A DNA stretch of 64,000 bases from Lancefieldella parvula_C (GTDB lineage: Bacteria > Actinomycetota > Coriobacteriia > Coriobacteriales > Atopobiaceae), in the NCBI RefSeq assembly GCF_000758945.1, contig NZ_JRND01000003.1:66401-130400 (forward strand). Reading direction: 5' to 3'. Below, one piece after another: positions 33,271-41,153 of the stretch (positions within the stretch are counted from its first letter, which is position 1; every line of letters begins with the position of its first letter). The position numbers and the translations under genes are program-made. The notes under the pieces were generated by a model. It made no database searches and had not been told where the DNA came from. It saw only the letters and a list, made by a program, of their open reading frames with translations.

Positions 33271-33642
33271 TTACATGATTTCTAGTTCGATCCATGAGCA
33301 AAATTCGTGAGCAAAATATTGGTCAGATTTTAATAGATCAATATGAGCCAGAAGATCCTGCAGCGAAGGATCAAAATCATAGCCGTTTACATTTAAAAAA
33401 GAATATATAGCAATTGCGGCTAATAATTCATTTTGAGTTTTAAGAGGCCTTAGATTAACGATGTAGAAAGCATATGTAAAAGCATTCCAGCTAATAGATG
33501 GGCATTCAATTTCAGTTAAAGGCACCTTATCGTAGTTATCACAGATTTGAGCAAAACACTCAAACATAGTTTGATTATTTTGTATTTTTGGATCAATTAG
33601 TTTACTCAGATTCTTTAGGTCATTAACTGTTAGTCTTCTCAT
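33271..33642 (-). CDS. Degenerate Fic/Doc-fold protein
   Basis: A 123-residue protein whose C-terminal 80 residues follow the Doc pattern. In place of HPFxDGNKRTA it reads RPLKTQNELLA with the same spacing, followed by the Doc-like FLNVNGYDF and an end resembling xxFxxWIExE. The catalytic His, Gly, Lys and Arg are lost, so AMP transfer or kinase activity is unlikely. GGAGGG precedes the ATG. It converges on the HNH gene. It may be an immunity, decoy or pseudo-enzyme partner, or an inactive relic kept by chance. Recognition by pattern only. Confidence 0.5.
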   Translation of the reverse strand: MRRLTVNDLKNLSKLIDPKIQNNQTMFECFAQICDNYDKVPLTEIECPSISWNAFTYAFYIVNLRPLKTQNELLAAIAIYSFLNVNGYDFDPSLQDLLAHIDLLKSDQYFAHEFCSWIELEIM

Positions 33643-33725
33643 TTTTCCCTCCTTAACAAAAGGAAGAATATCGATCTTTATCTGAGTTTGGCGGTTTCCA
33701 AGTTAGATTCACAAAATCCACGATC

Positions 33726-33763
33726 AAAAAAACGCCTCCCAGCGCGTAGCTAGGAGGCGTTTT
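33726..33763 (-). terminator. Terminator of hcp
   Basis: AACGCCTCC (33731-33739) pairs with GGAGGCGTT (33753-33761), and TTTTTTGAT follows on the minus strand. It lies 33 bases beyond the hcp stop. Confidence 0.88.
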
Positions 33764-33793
33764 AAGGAAAGGACTAGAGGGGTTTCTCGCCAA

Positions 33794-35386
33794 TTAGGCA
33801 AGCATCTGAGCAAGATCCTCGGAAGCATCGCCGATTGGGCCAATACCGTAGTTCTCAACAAGAATGTTAAGGACATTAGGGCTGACAAACGCAGGAAGGG
33901 TTGGTCCAAGCTTGATGTTCTTGATGCCAAGGTGAAGCAGGGTCAGAAGAACGCAAACTGCCTTCTGCTCGTACCAAGACAGGACAAAGCTCAGTGGCAG
34001 GTCGTTAACGCCGCAGTCGAATGCATTTGCAAGAGCGGTTGCAATCTGAACAGCACCGTAAGCGTCGTTGCACTGACCAACGTCAAGGATACGAGGAATG
34101 CCACCAATGGTGCCCAGGTCAAGGTCGTTGAAGCGGAACTTGCCGCAAGCAACGGTGAGGACAACAGAGTCTGCAGGAGTCTGCTCAACAAACTCGGTGT
34201 AGTAGTTACGACCAGGGCGAGCGCCGTCGCAGCCGCCAACAACAAAGAAGTGCTTGATAGCGCCCTGCTTAACAGCATCGATGATCTTATCGGCAATGCC
34301 AAGAACTGCACCGTGGCTAAAGCCGGTGGTTACCTTGTGGCCACCGTTGATACCGGTGAGCTCCTGAGCCTCAGCGTATCCACCAAGCTCCTGAGCCTGC
34401 TTGATAACAGCACTGAAGTCCTTCTTGCCATTTGCGTCCTCGTCAATGTGAACGAGCTCTGGGAATGCAACAAGCTCAGTAGTGTAGACGCGGTCCTTGT
34501 AGCTAGGACGAGGTGGCATGAGGCAGTTAGTGGTAAAGACAACAGGAGCTGGAATGTCCTTGAACTCCTTCTGCTGGTTCTGCCATGCGGTACCAAAGTT
34601 GCCCTTGAGCTGTGGATACTTCTTGAGCTCTGGATAACCGTGAGCTGGGAGCATCTCGCCGTGAGTGTAAACGTTAACGCCGGTGCCCTCGGTCTGCTCA
34701 AGAATCATCTTGAGGTCAAGAAGGTCGTGGCCGGAAACAACAATAAAGGGACCAGGCTCAATAGTCAGAGGAACCTCGGTTGGAACTGGAGTGCCATAAG
34801 CGCCGGTATTTGCGCTGTCGAGAAGAGCCATGCACTTGAGATTGACCTCGCCTACCTCAAGGGTAAGAGGCAGCAAAACGTCAACGGAGGACTCGGTAGC
34901 AAGAGCAGCAAGAGCCTTTACAAAGAAAGCGTCAACTGCGTCATCAGTCTTGCCAAGAACGCGAGCGTGATATGCATAAGCAGCCATACCACGGATACCA
35001 AAGAGAATGAGGGACTTGAGGGACCTAATGTCCTCGTTGTCGGACCAAACGCCGCCAAGTGGAAGATCCTCAACAGGCTCTACGCCAGCCTCTGCAGCTA
35101 GACGGTTCTTCTCGTCACGAACCTGAGCGGTAATTGCGTCAACCGCACCCTTGTCAAAGTTGACGTTTGTGATGCAGGTGAACAGGCCGTCAACAATCAG
35201 CTGATCTGCGCGGTTAGAACGCTTGCCAGCAGCAAGCTCGGTGCGAGACAGGCCAACCAGAGCGCCGGTGAGCTCGTCCTGAGCAAATGCGACGTCAAAA
35301 GGCTTGCCACAAACGCCAGCAGCGCCGGTACATGCAGTACAAGCAGCAGTCTGCTCGCACTGGAAACAGAACATCTTGTTATCCAC
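33794..35386 (-). CDS. hcp: Hydroxylamine reductase / hybrid cluster protein
   Basis: Hcp carries a [4Fe-4S] and a hybrid Fe-S-O cluster and reduces NO or hydroxylamine, protecting against nitrosative stress. The N-terminal CFQCEQTAACTACTGAAGVC gives the first cluster ligands. The C-terminal half has the hybrid-cluster residues in GGHKVTTG, VVGGCDGARPGRNYY and DVGQCNDAYG-type segments. The GTG at 35386 follows GAGAGG and gives MFCFQC four residues later; ATG at 35374 is the alternative. It is divergent from a Crp/Fnr gene, with a perfect Crp/Fnr palindrome placed at about -41 of its promoter. Confidence 0.95.
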   Translation of the reverse strand: MDNKMFCFQCEQTAACTACTGAAGVCGKPFDVAFAQDELTGALVGLSRTELAAGKRSNRADQLIVDGLFTCITNVNFDKGAVDAITAQVRDEKNRLAAEAGVEPVEDLPLGGVWSDNEDIRSLKSLILFGIRGMAAYAYHARVLGKTDDAVDAFFVKALAALATESSVDVLLPLTLEVGEVNLKCMALLDSANTGAYGTPVPTEVPLTIEPGPFIVVSGHDLLDLKMILEQTEGTGVNVYTHGEMLPAHGYPELKKYPQLKGNFGTAWQNQQKEFKDIPAPVVFTTNCLMPPRPSYKDRVYTTELVAFPELVHIDEDANGKKDFSAVIKQAQELGGYAEAQELTGINGGHKVTTGFSHGAVLGIADKIIDAVKQGAIKHFFVVGGCDGARPGRNYYTEFVEQTPADSVVLTVACGKFRFNDLDLGTIGGIPRILDVGQCNDAYGAVQIATALANAFDCGVNDLPLSFVLSWYEQKAVCVLLTLLHLGIKNIKLGPTLPAFVSPNVLNILVENYGIGPIGDASEDLAQMLA

Positions 35387-35443
35387 TATTTTTCCTCTCC
35401 ATAAAACCATATAGCGAGAAGAGATTTGCTCTTCTGGGTTTCA

Positions 35444-35485
35444 TGATTACAGGAATGTGGAATAAGGTATGTTGTAATTACAACA
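35444..35485 (-). promoter_or_regulatory. hcp promoter with Crp/Fnr-type operator
   Basis: TGTTGTAATTACAACA (35470-35485) is a perfect palindrome of the TGT-N10-ACA Crp/Fnr type. On the minus strand it is followed after 20 bases by TAATCA (35444-35449), preceded by TG. This puts the operator centre near -41.5, the class II activation position. The divergent gene at 35521 is the likely regulator, and the site also sits close to its own start. Confidence 0.75.
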
Positions 35486-35520
35486 AAACGATTTCTGTCC
35501 AGAAATTTTTTGGAGCGTAT

Positions 35521-36189
35521 ATGAACGTGCAAGACATCAAGCCCTCTTTTTTGCTTAATACAATTGTGTTTAAAGGAGTAAAACCAGAGCTACTAGAGGC
35601 TCTTTTAAAGCATTTACGTGCTGTTGTTCGCACCTATGAGCCTGGAGAAATTATTTTGTGCGCTGGTGACAAGGCGCATCAATTTGGCATTGTTATCTCT
35701 GGCGCTATCCACGTTGAGGGATCTGATGCTCAGGGCAATATCTCCGTGATGGGAGCTTTCCATACCGGAGACACCTTTGGAGAGGCATACGCCGCCCTTG
35801 GAAACGTACCACTTTTGACCTCGGTTGTTGCTACCGAGAAATCGGATATTCTGCTGCTGGACGTCCGACAGATTACTACCAGAACGTGTGACATCTGCGG
35901 TGGCGTGGACATTATCATCAGAAATCTTATGGCTTCAATTGCTCAAAAGAACATTATGCTGAGTCGACGCATTCAAGATGCCGCACCAAAAAGCATTCGT
36001 GGCAAACTGATAGCGTACTTGCATACGCGCTCTCAAGCTGCAGGTTCTACAGAGTTTGATATCCCCTTCAACCGACAACAACTTGCGGACTATCTTGGTG
36101 TAGATAGAAGCGCTTTGAGCGCAGTAATATCTTCTTTAAGCAAAGAAGGTGTCTTTGAAGTAAAGCGAAGTCACTTCAAACTTTTATAA
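35521..36189 (+). CDS. Crp/Fnr-family regulator, probable activator of hcp
   Basis: A 222-residue regulator. The cyclic-nucleotide-binding-like beta barrel (about 20-125, with GEIILCAGDKAHQFGIVISG and GDTFGEAYAALG) is followed by a long dimer helix and a winged helix-turn-helix (about 150-220, with NRQQLADYLGVDRSALSAVISSL). It lacks an N-terminal Fnr cysteine cluster, but CDICG sits in the dimer-helix region (about 122-126). The phosphate-binding Arg of CRP is absent. This fits HcpR-like or heme-type sensors of NO rather than cAMP receptors. The ATG at 35521 has GGAGCG upstream. It is divergent from hcp and followed by msrA. Confidence 0.88.
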   Translation: MNVQDIKPSFLLNTIVFKGVKPELLEALLKHLRAVVRTYEPGEIILCAGDKAHQFGIVISGAIHVEGSDAQGNISVMGAFHTGDTFGEAYAALGNVPLLTSVVATEKSDILLLDVRQITTRTCDICGGVDIIIRNLMASIAQKNIMLSRRIQDAAPKSIRGKLIAYLHTRSQAAGSTEFDIPFNRQQLADYLGVDRSALSAVISSLSKEGVFEVKRSHFKLL

Positions 36190-36215
36190 CAGCAATTCGG
36201 CCTAAGGAGGCTTTT

Positions 36216-36704
36216 ATGGCAGAGATTTATTTAGCAGGTGGATGCTTCTGGGGACTTGAAGAGTACTTCTCCAGAATTAAGGGCGTTACCGAAACCACTG
36301 TTGGCTATGCAAATGGAAAGACCTTGGATACCAACTATCAGGAGGTCAAGGCTACAGATCACGCAGAAACAGTGCATGTCACTTACGATGAGACCGTTGT
36401 AAGCCTCTATGACATTTTGCGTTACTACTTTAGGGTTATTGATCCCCTCTCAGTAAACAAGCAGGGCAACGATGTTGGTAGACAGTATCGCACGGGCATC
36501 TATTACACAAATGATGCTGACCTGCTTGTTATTGACAGCATTATGTCTGAACAAGAGTCTTTCTTTGGTCAGAAGCTTGCCGTAGAGGTTCAGCCACTGG
36601 ATAACTACGTGCTTGCTGAGGAATATCATCAGGACTACTTGAAGAAGAACCCAGGCGGCTATTGCCACATCAATGTTGATGACGCATATAAGCCGCTTGC
36701 GTAA
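36216..36704 (+). CDS. msrA: Peptide methionine sulfoxide reductase A
   Basis: Repairs methionine-S-sulfoxide in proteins. The catalytic GCFWG motif with Cys10 is at residues 9-13. At 162 residues it is a stand-alone MsrA domain without the MsrB fusion partner often seen in oral bacteria. AAGGAGG precedes the ATG. The gene follows the Crp/Fnr gene by 26 bases on the same strand, so it is probably co-transcribed, making a nitrosative/oxidative stress unit. Confidence 0.95.
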   Translation: MAEIYLAGGCFWGLEEYFSRIKGVTETTVGYANGKTLDTNYQEVKATDHAETVHVTYDETVVSLYDILRYYFRVIDPLSVNKQGNDVGRQYRTGIYYTNDADLLVIDSIMSEQESFFGQKLAVEVQPLDNYVLAEEYHQDYLKKNPGGYCHINVDDAYKPLA

Positions 36705-36816
36705 GCCGCTTAGCTTACGTTAAGAGGCGCCGTTGATGGATGGGATTTCAAAAACTATGTACTTGAAACTATGTTCTATAGGTACATATCCGAAAACATA
36801 ACGGATTACATCAATA

Positions 36817-37257
36817 ATGGTGAATATGAAGTTTTTATTAATTAAAAGCAGCATCATTGACATCAAAGTAACCCTCGGAAGGGTGCCTATCGCTTTAAGG
36901 CCCAGCCTGGTTTATATAATTCTTGTACTGGTGTCAACGTTTCCGATGCGGATGCTATATTTCCCTGCTAGATCGATAGGAAGGATGATTCAGTTCGGGT
37001 TTCCTATACTTATGTATTTCATCCTAGCCCCGGTACTGGCAGCAATGAGCATCAGACAAGAAGACTTATCAAGGGGGAACCTTCCTGCCTTGATTGTAGC
37101 TGGCGTGATACTGTTTTTATGTATTCCAATCAGCCGATTAGCGTACTTCTCCTTTTGGGAGAACCAGTATTTCACTTTTCGGGCCATTGTTGTAACTGTA
37201 GTTCCTTTTGTTGTGACTGTTGTGGCGACCTTAATAAAGATCCTACACTCCATGTGA
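36817..37257 (+). CDS. Hypothetical small membrane protein
   Basis: A 146-residue reading frame with about four hydrophobic segments (about 31-46, 60-77, 88-104, 123-143) and Arg residues between them. I do not recognise a family. No good ribosome binding site precedes the first ATG, and sequence between msrA and this frame looks eroded, so it may be a truncated gene. The minus strand over the same bases has no stronger candidate. Confidence 0.4.
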   Translation: MVNMKFLLIKSSIIDIKVTLGRVPIALRPSLVYIILVLVSTFPMRMLYFPARSIGRMIQFGFPILMYFILAPVLAAMSIRQEDLSRGNLPALIVAGVILFLCIPISRLAYFSFWENQYFTFRAIVVTVVPFVVTVVATLIKILHSM

Positions 37258-37332
37258 TTTCCTTGAAGCGGTTAGCCAGGCGCGCCTTATCGGTGTAGTA
37301 ACTGCCCAGGAAGTTAGACAGGATGTGAGTAA

Positions 37333-37905
37333 CTACTTTTTGACCTCGTAGTGGCTCTTTACCGTAAACGTAATAACATAGGTCTTACGATACGACTCTG
37401 GTGCAGAAGTAAGAATTGCACAGTCGGTCAGATTGTAGTTAGTTGGGTGTGCAAGAGCCTGATCAACGGTGTTGCCAATCTCTTCTGCAGATTCAAGTAC
37501 CTGGGCCCTCTGAGCTGCATCGATAGTTGCTTTTCTCATCAAATCAAACTGATCTGCGGTACCCTCAATGCGAATGATAATGGGCCAAAGGCTGTCTTTA
37601 TCAATCTGAGTGGTAATTTGAAGATCTGGATACAGGCTGTTATCAAAGCTGAATCCATCAGGAATATGGTAGGTGCCATAGCCAGTTGCGTTGGAATTGT
37701 TTGATGAGGAGCTAGAAGAGCTTGAAGAATCCTCTTTTTTCTCGTCTTTCTTTTCTTCTTTTTGTTCTGACGTGGTGGATTTAGTCTGGTCTTGTTTGTT
37801 TTCTGTTTGTGAGCAGCCAGACAAAATGCCCACACTCAAGGCTGACGTTACCAGTAGTACAAAAAATGCAGTAAAGAACTTGCTCATCCTAGAGCTACGC
37901 TTCAT
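37333..37905 (-). CDS. Lipoprotein of unknown function
   Basis: A lipoprotein signal (basic start, hydrophobic stretch and lipobox ILSGC, Cys31) is followed by a Lys/Glu-rich and poly-Ser spacer (about 40-72). A compact globular domain of about 115 residues contains the conserved-looking YHIPDGFSF and SHYEVKK end. A second Met at residue 7 could be the start. Anchoring to the outer face of the membrane is clear; the function is not. A similar Ser-rich spacer occurs in the NlpC/P60 protein. Confidence 0.8.
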   Translation of the reverse strand: MKRSSRMSKFFTAFFVLLVTSALSVGILSGCSQTENKQDQTKSTTSEQKEEKKDEKKEDSSSSSSSSSNNSNATGYGTYHIPDGFSFDNSLYPDLQITTQIDKDSLWPIIIRIEGTADQFDLMRKATIDAAQRAQVLESAEEIGNTVDQALAHPTNYNLTDCAILTSAPESYRKTYVITFTVKSHYEVKK

Positions 37906-38020
37906 TTGACCTCCATTAAACGGAACGTGCCAACTACTAGGAACTCACTGCGATTGTACCCAGCAAATAGTGCTTCTTAGCTGGGAGAATATTTCACAAC
38001 ATAAAATAATGTTTCATCTT

Positions 38021-38332
38021 TTATGCTTCCCAAAGAAAGCGCTTCATATCAACCTTGCCGTTTTGTAGAAACCTCACTCCCTCTGCTTCAAGAAGCTCTC
38101 GCTGAGCGTCAGGTCCACCAAAGGCAAAGCCTGGAGCAAGTGAGCCATCTTTAAAGACTACTCGGTGACACGGTACACCGCCCGCAACGCCAGGACTTTG
38201 ATGCATAGCAAATCCCACATAGCGAGCTTTTCTTGGCTCCCCTATCATGCGAGCTATCTGCCCATACGTGCCAACCCTACCCTCAGGAATTTGCTTGACC
38301 ACTGAAAACGCACGCTGAAAGAAGTTGTCCAT
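38021..38332 (-). CDS. MGMT-family alkyltransferase-like DNA-repair protein
   Basis: A 103-residue protein equal to the DNA-binding domain of O6-alkylguanine alkyltransferases. The helix-turn-helix with the GRVGTYGQIARMIGEPRKAR segment and the active-site-like PCHRVV (Cys55) are present. The N-terminal domain of Ogt/Ada is absent. Short members with a Cys may transfer alkyl groups; those with Trp instead are alkyltransferase-like sensors. The Cys is kept, so activity is possible. The start is 1 base from the end of the tRNA promoter region on the other strand. Confidence 0.88.
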   Translation of the reverse strand: MDNFFQRAFSVVKQIPEGRVGTYGQIARMIGEPRKARYVGFAMHQSPGVAGGVPCHRVVFKDGSLAPGFAFGGPDAQRELLEAEGVRFLQNGKVDMKRFLWEA

Positions 38333-38370
38333 ATCTCGCCCACTCTATCTTCACGGTTACCGGGAATTAC

Positions 38371-38399
38371 TTGCTCATTTTATGTTGGAATGCTATCGT
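38371..38399 (+). promoter_or_regulatory. Promoter of tRNA-Pro
   Basis: TTGCTC (38371-38376), 17 bases and TATCGT (38394-38399), preceded by TGC, give an extended -10 promoter about 13 bases ahead of the mature tRNA. Confidence 0.65.
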
Positions 38400-38411
38400 A
38401 TCAAAAGCAAA

Positions 38412-38488
<77 letters not shown>

Positions 38489-38497
38489 GAATTTCTC

Positions 38498-38521
38498 GCC
38501 AGGAGTTTTCCTGGCTTTTTC
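38498..38521 (+). terminator. Terminator of tRNA-Pro
   Basis: GCCAGGA (38498-38504) pairs with TCCTGGC (38509-38515) and TTTTTC follows. A copy of the dispersed octamer TTCTCGCC (38493-38500) overlaps its left arm. Confidence 0.88.
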
Positions 38522-38580
38522 TTTATATATAGAAGTAGTTTATTAAAACCGATTTGATATAAGTTGTAGCATAGACAAAG

Positions 38581-38598
38581 TGACAAATTGGAAGTTAT
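38581..38598. repeat. Left inverted repeat flanking the methyltransferase gene
   Basis: TGACAAATTGGAAGTTAT is the reverse complement of 39224-39241 at 17 of 18 positions. A further short match (GGTGA) follows inside both copies. Together they enclose a single gene. Confidence 0.7.
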
Positions 38599-38609
38599 CG
38601 AGGTGAAAT

Positions 38610-39227
38610 ATGCAAGATAAAAAAGGTTTTGATTTATGGGCAGATGATTATGATAAGAGTGTAGGTTTGTCTGACAAATACGGCTCGTATCCTTTTGCAG
38701 GCTACAAATCTATTCTTAATGTAATTTATAATCGTGTAATTTGTTCATCTGCGAAGACTGTCTTAGATATTGGGTTTGGAACAGCAGTACTGACTTCAAG
38801 ATTATATGAAAACGGCTGTACGATTTACGGACAAGATTTTTCAGATAGAATGATTGAAATTGCAAAAGTGAAAATGCCTAAAGCAAGTTTGTATGAAGGC
38901 GATTTTTCCAATGGCTTGGTGGAACCTATACAGAAACAAAAGTATGACGCGATCATTGCTACATATTCTCTCCATCATCTTACAGACTTTCAAAAAGTAG
39001 ATTTTATTACATCATTATTTAAGCTGTTGAACGAGGGAGGATGTATATATATCGGAGATATAGCATTTGAAACTCGGTCATTACTTCAAGAATGTATGCG
39101 GATTGCGGCGGATGAATGGGACGGTGATGAAATGTATTTTGTATGGGATGAGCTAAAAGGTCAATTTCCAGAAATGCGATTTGAAAAAATGTCTGACTGT
39201 GCAGGACTTATCACCTTGCAAAAATAA
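38610..39227 (+). CDS. Class I SAM-dependent methyltransferase between inverted repeats
   Basis: A 205-residue methyltransferase. Motif I is VLDIGFGTAVLT (about 52-63), the acidic residue follows in YGQDFSD, and the IIATYSLHHL segment and GGCIYIGDIAF complete the core. The start has GAGGTG upstream. The coding sequence is strongly AT-rich and reads like Firmicutes genes, unlike the surrounding core. It sits just after tRNA-Pro and is enclosed by 18-base inverted repeats, so it looks like a small mobile cassette. The substrate is unknown. Confidence 0.82.
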   Translation: MQDKKGFDLWADDYDKSVGLSDKYGSYPFAGYKSILNVIYNRVICSSAKTVLDIGFGTAVLTSRLYENGCTIYGQDFSDRMIEIAKVKMPKASLYEGDFSNGLVEPIQKQKYDAIIATYSLHHLTDFQKVDFITSLFKLLNEGGCIYIGDIAFETRSLLQECMRIAADEWDGDEMYFVWDELKGQFPEMRFEKMSDCAGLITLQK

Positions 39228-39241
39228 CTTCCAGTTTGTCA
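39224..39241. repeat. Right inverted repeat flanking the methyltransferase gene
   Basis: ATAACTTCCAGTTTGTCA overlaps the last four bases of the methyltransferase gene, including its stop codon, and mirrors 38581-38598 with one mismatch. Confidence 0.7.
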
Positions 39242-39256
39242 ATTACAGGTGACATT

Positions 39257-39291
39257 AAAAGAGCCAGCCCACTCAAGGTGCTGGCTCTTTC
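39257..39291. terminator. Terminator between the methyltransferase and ABC exporter genes
   Basis: AAAAGAGCCAGC (39257-39268) pairs with GCTGGCTCTTT (39280-39290). Its position suits both convergent genes. Confidence 0.85.
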
Positions 39292-39308
39292 AAAAAATCC
39301 ATTCTAAT

Positions 39309-41153
39309 TTATGTGTCTGTGCCTTCAAACTGACTCTCGTACAGATTGGCGTAGAAGCCGCCTTTAGCTAAGAGCTCATCATGGGTGCCGCGTTCAAGAA
39401 TTGAGCCGTCCTTGAGGACAAGAATACAATCTGCACCTTGGATGGTTGAGAGCCTGTGAGCAACAACCAGTGAAGTTCTTCCCTTCATGATGGTATCAAA
39501 CGCCTTCTGTACCAGCTGTTCTGTACGCGTATCAATGCTTGAAGTCGCCTCGTCCAGAAGCAGAATAGGTGGATTGGCAAGCATGACACGAGCAATGCAG
39601 AGAAGCTGCTGCTGGCCCTGAGATAAAGATCCGCCAGACTCTCCTACCATGGTGTCGTAACCCTGAGAAAGCTGCTGAATAAACTCGTGTGCCTGAGCCT
39701 TTTGAGCTGCAGCGATAATCTCTTCATCGGTGGCATCAGGCTTTGCATAGCGGATGTTCTCTTTGATGGTTCCCTTAAACAGCCACGTATCCTGTAGCAC
39801 CATGCCAAACTGCTCTCTCAGCGATGCACGGGTGAGCTTTTGCGTGTTATGACCGTCTACATAAATTGCGCCAGAATCAATGCTATAGAACCTGAGTAGC
39901 AGGTTAATAAGGGTGGTCTTGCCGCAGCCAGTTGGGCCAACAAGAGCAATCTTCTGGCCAGGCTCTGCTCTGAATGAGATGTGGCTGAGCAGCGGGTGCT
40001 TAGGATCATAGGAGAACGCCACGTCATCAAACTCAATGGAGCCCTGTGGATTCTGGATGACTTCAGCGTCTACTGGATCAGGCTTGATTTCCTTTGCATC
40101 GAGAAGATCAAAAACTCGACGAGCGCTTGCATAGGCTGTCTGAACCTGTGTAACAACTGCAGAAATGGCGTTAAAAGGCTTCATGTACTGGTTGGCATAC
40201 GAGAGGAAGCTCTGCACCTGACCAATGGTGAGCACAGAAGGAACGCCCGTCAAAACGCAAATGCAGCCAAGTCCAGCTACCAGTGCGTAAATAAAGTTGT
40301 TTACCAAGCGCGTGGAAGGATTAGAAAGCGATGAAGCAAACTGAGCGCGCTCTCCTACTACACGGAGTTTCTCGTTAATAGCTTCAAACTGCTCAATAAT
40401 GGCATCTTTGTGAGCAAAAGCAGTAATGAGTTCCTGGTTAGAGACCATCTCTTCTGCGTATCCGCCTAGCTGACCCTGGTAGCCCTGCTGCTTGCTAAAA
40501 GATGAGCTTGCGTATTTGGTAATGGCGGAAGCAACAATAATAGAGAGCGGTGTAGCTAGAGCAACTACAAGGCCCATAGGAATCGACATATAGAACATGA
40601 AGCATAAGGTTCCAATAATGGTCACTACGCCCGTAAGGAACTGCGTCAGGCCCTGTTGAAGGCCATCACCAAGCTGATCAACATCGTTAACTACCCTAGA
40701 GAGCAAGTCTCCCTGAGAATGCGTGTCAATGTATGAGAGCGGCAAGTTTGCCACCTTAGCATGAGCCGCGTTTCTGAGATCGCGTGTAACCAGGTAGGTA
40801 AGCTTATTGGTAGACCAAGAAGCTAGCCACTGCGTAGCACTTGCAAGCAAAACTACCAGTGAGAGCTGAGCGAGCGTAGGCAAAAGTGCTGCCTCGGCGC
40901 CCTGGACCAGCCTGATGAGCTGGTCGATGGCACTACCCACAATGATGGGTACCCAGAGCTGCAGAATAACGGTTGCAATAGATGACACAGACGCCAGAAC
41001 CAGAAAACCTCTGTGAGGAGAAATCCATGCAGCTAGTCGGCGTGTGACTTCTGCTGCGGACATGGAGATAGCGTCAGCAGAGCCGCCTTTGCCGTGCTCA
41101 GGAGCGCTTGATGCAATAGCGGAGGTGCTTCCACCAGAATACATATCGGCCAT
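39309..41153 (-). CDS. ABC exporter subunit with a complete catalytic site (heterodimer partner 1)
   Basis: A 614-residue half-transporter with six membrane helices in the first 350 residues and an ATPase domain. Walker A is GPTGCGKTT, the signature LSQGQ, Walker B ILLLDEATSS and the switch His is in VVAHRLST; all are canonical. It pairs with the gene upstream, which has substitutions at catalytic positions, giving an asymmetric heterodimer of the BmrC/BmrD or TM287/288 type. The start overlaps that gene's stop (TAATG, with GAGGAGGTGG). Substrate unknown; drugs or lipids are likely. Confidence 0.93.
   Translation of the reverse strand: MADMYSGGSTSAIASSAPEHGKGGSADAISMSAAEVTRRLAAWISPHRGFLVLASVSSIATVILQLWVPIIVGSAIDQLIRLVQGAEAALLPTLAQLSLVVLLASATQWLASWSTNKLTYLVTRDLRNAAHAKVANLPLSYIDTHSQGDLLSRVVNDVDQLGDGLQQGLTQFLTGVVTIIGTLCFMFYMSIPMGLVVALATPLSIIVASAITKYASSSFSKQQGYQGQLGGYAEEMVSNQELITAFAHKDAIIEQFEAINEKLRVVGERAQFASSLSNPSTRLVNNFIYALVAGLGCICVLTGVPSVLTIGQVQSFLSYANQYMKPFNAISAVVTQVQTAYASARRVFDLLDAKEIKPDPVDAEVIQNPQGSIEFDDVAFSYDPKHPLLSHISFRAEPGQKIALVGPTGCGKTTLINLLLRFYSIDSGAIYVDGHNTQKLTRASLREQFGMVLQDTWLFKGTIKENIRYAKPDATDEEIIAAAQKAQAHEFIQQLSQGYDTMVGESGGSLSQGQQQLLCIARVMLANPPILLLDEATSSIDTRTEQLVQKAFDTIMKGRTSLVVAHRLSTIQGADCILVLKDGSILERGTHDELLAKGGFYANLYESQFEGTDT

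Noticed and set aside
33932..35101. 389-codon + frame opposite hcp
   Set aside because: Antisense shadow of hcp with no recognisable domain.
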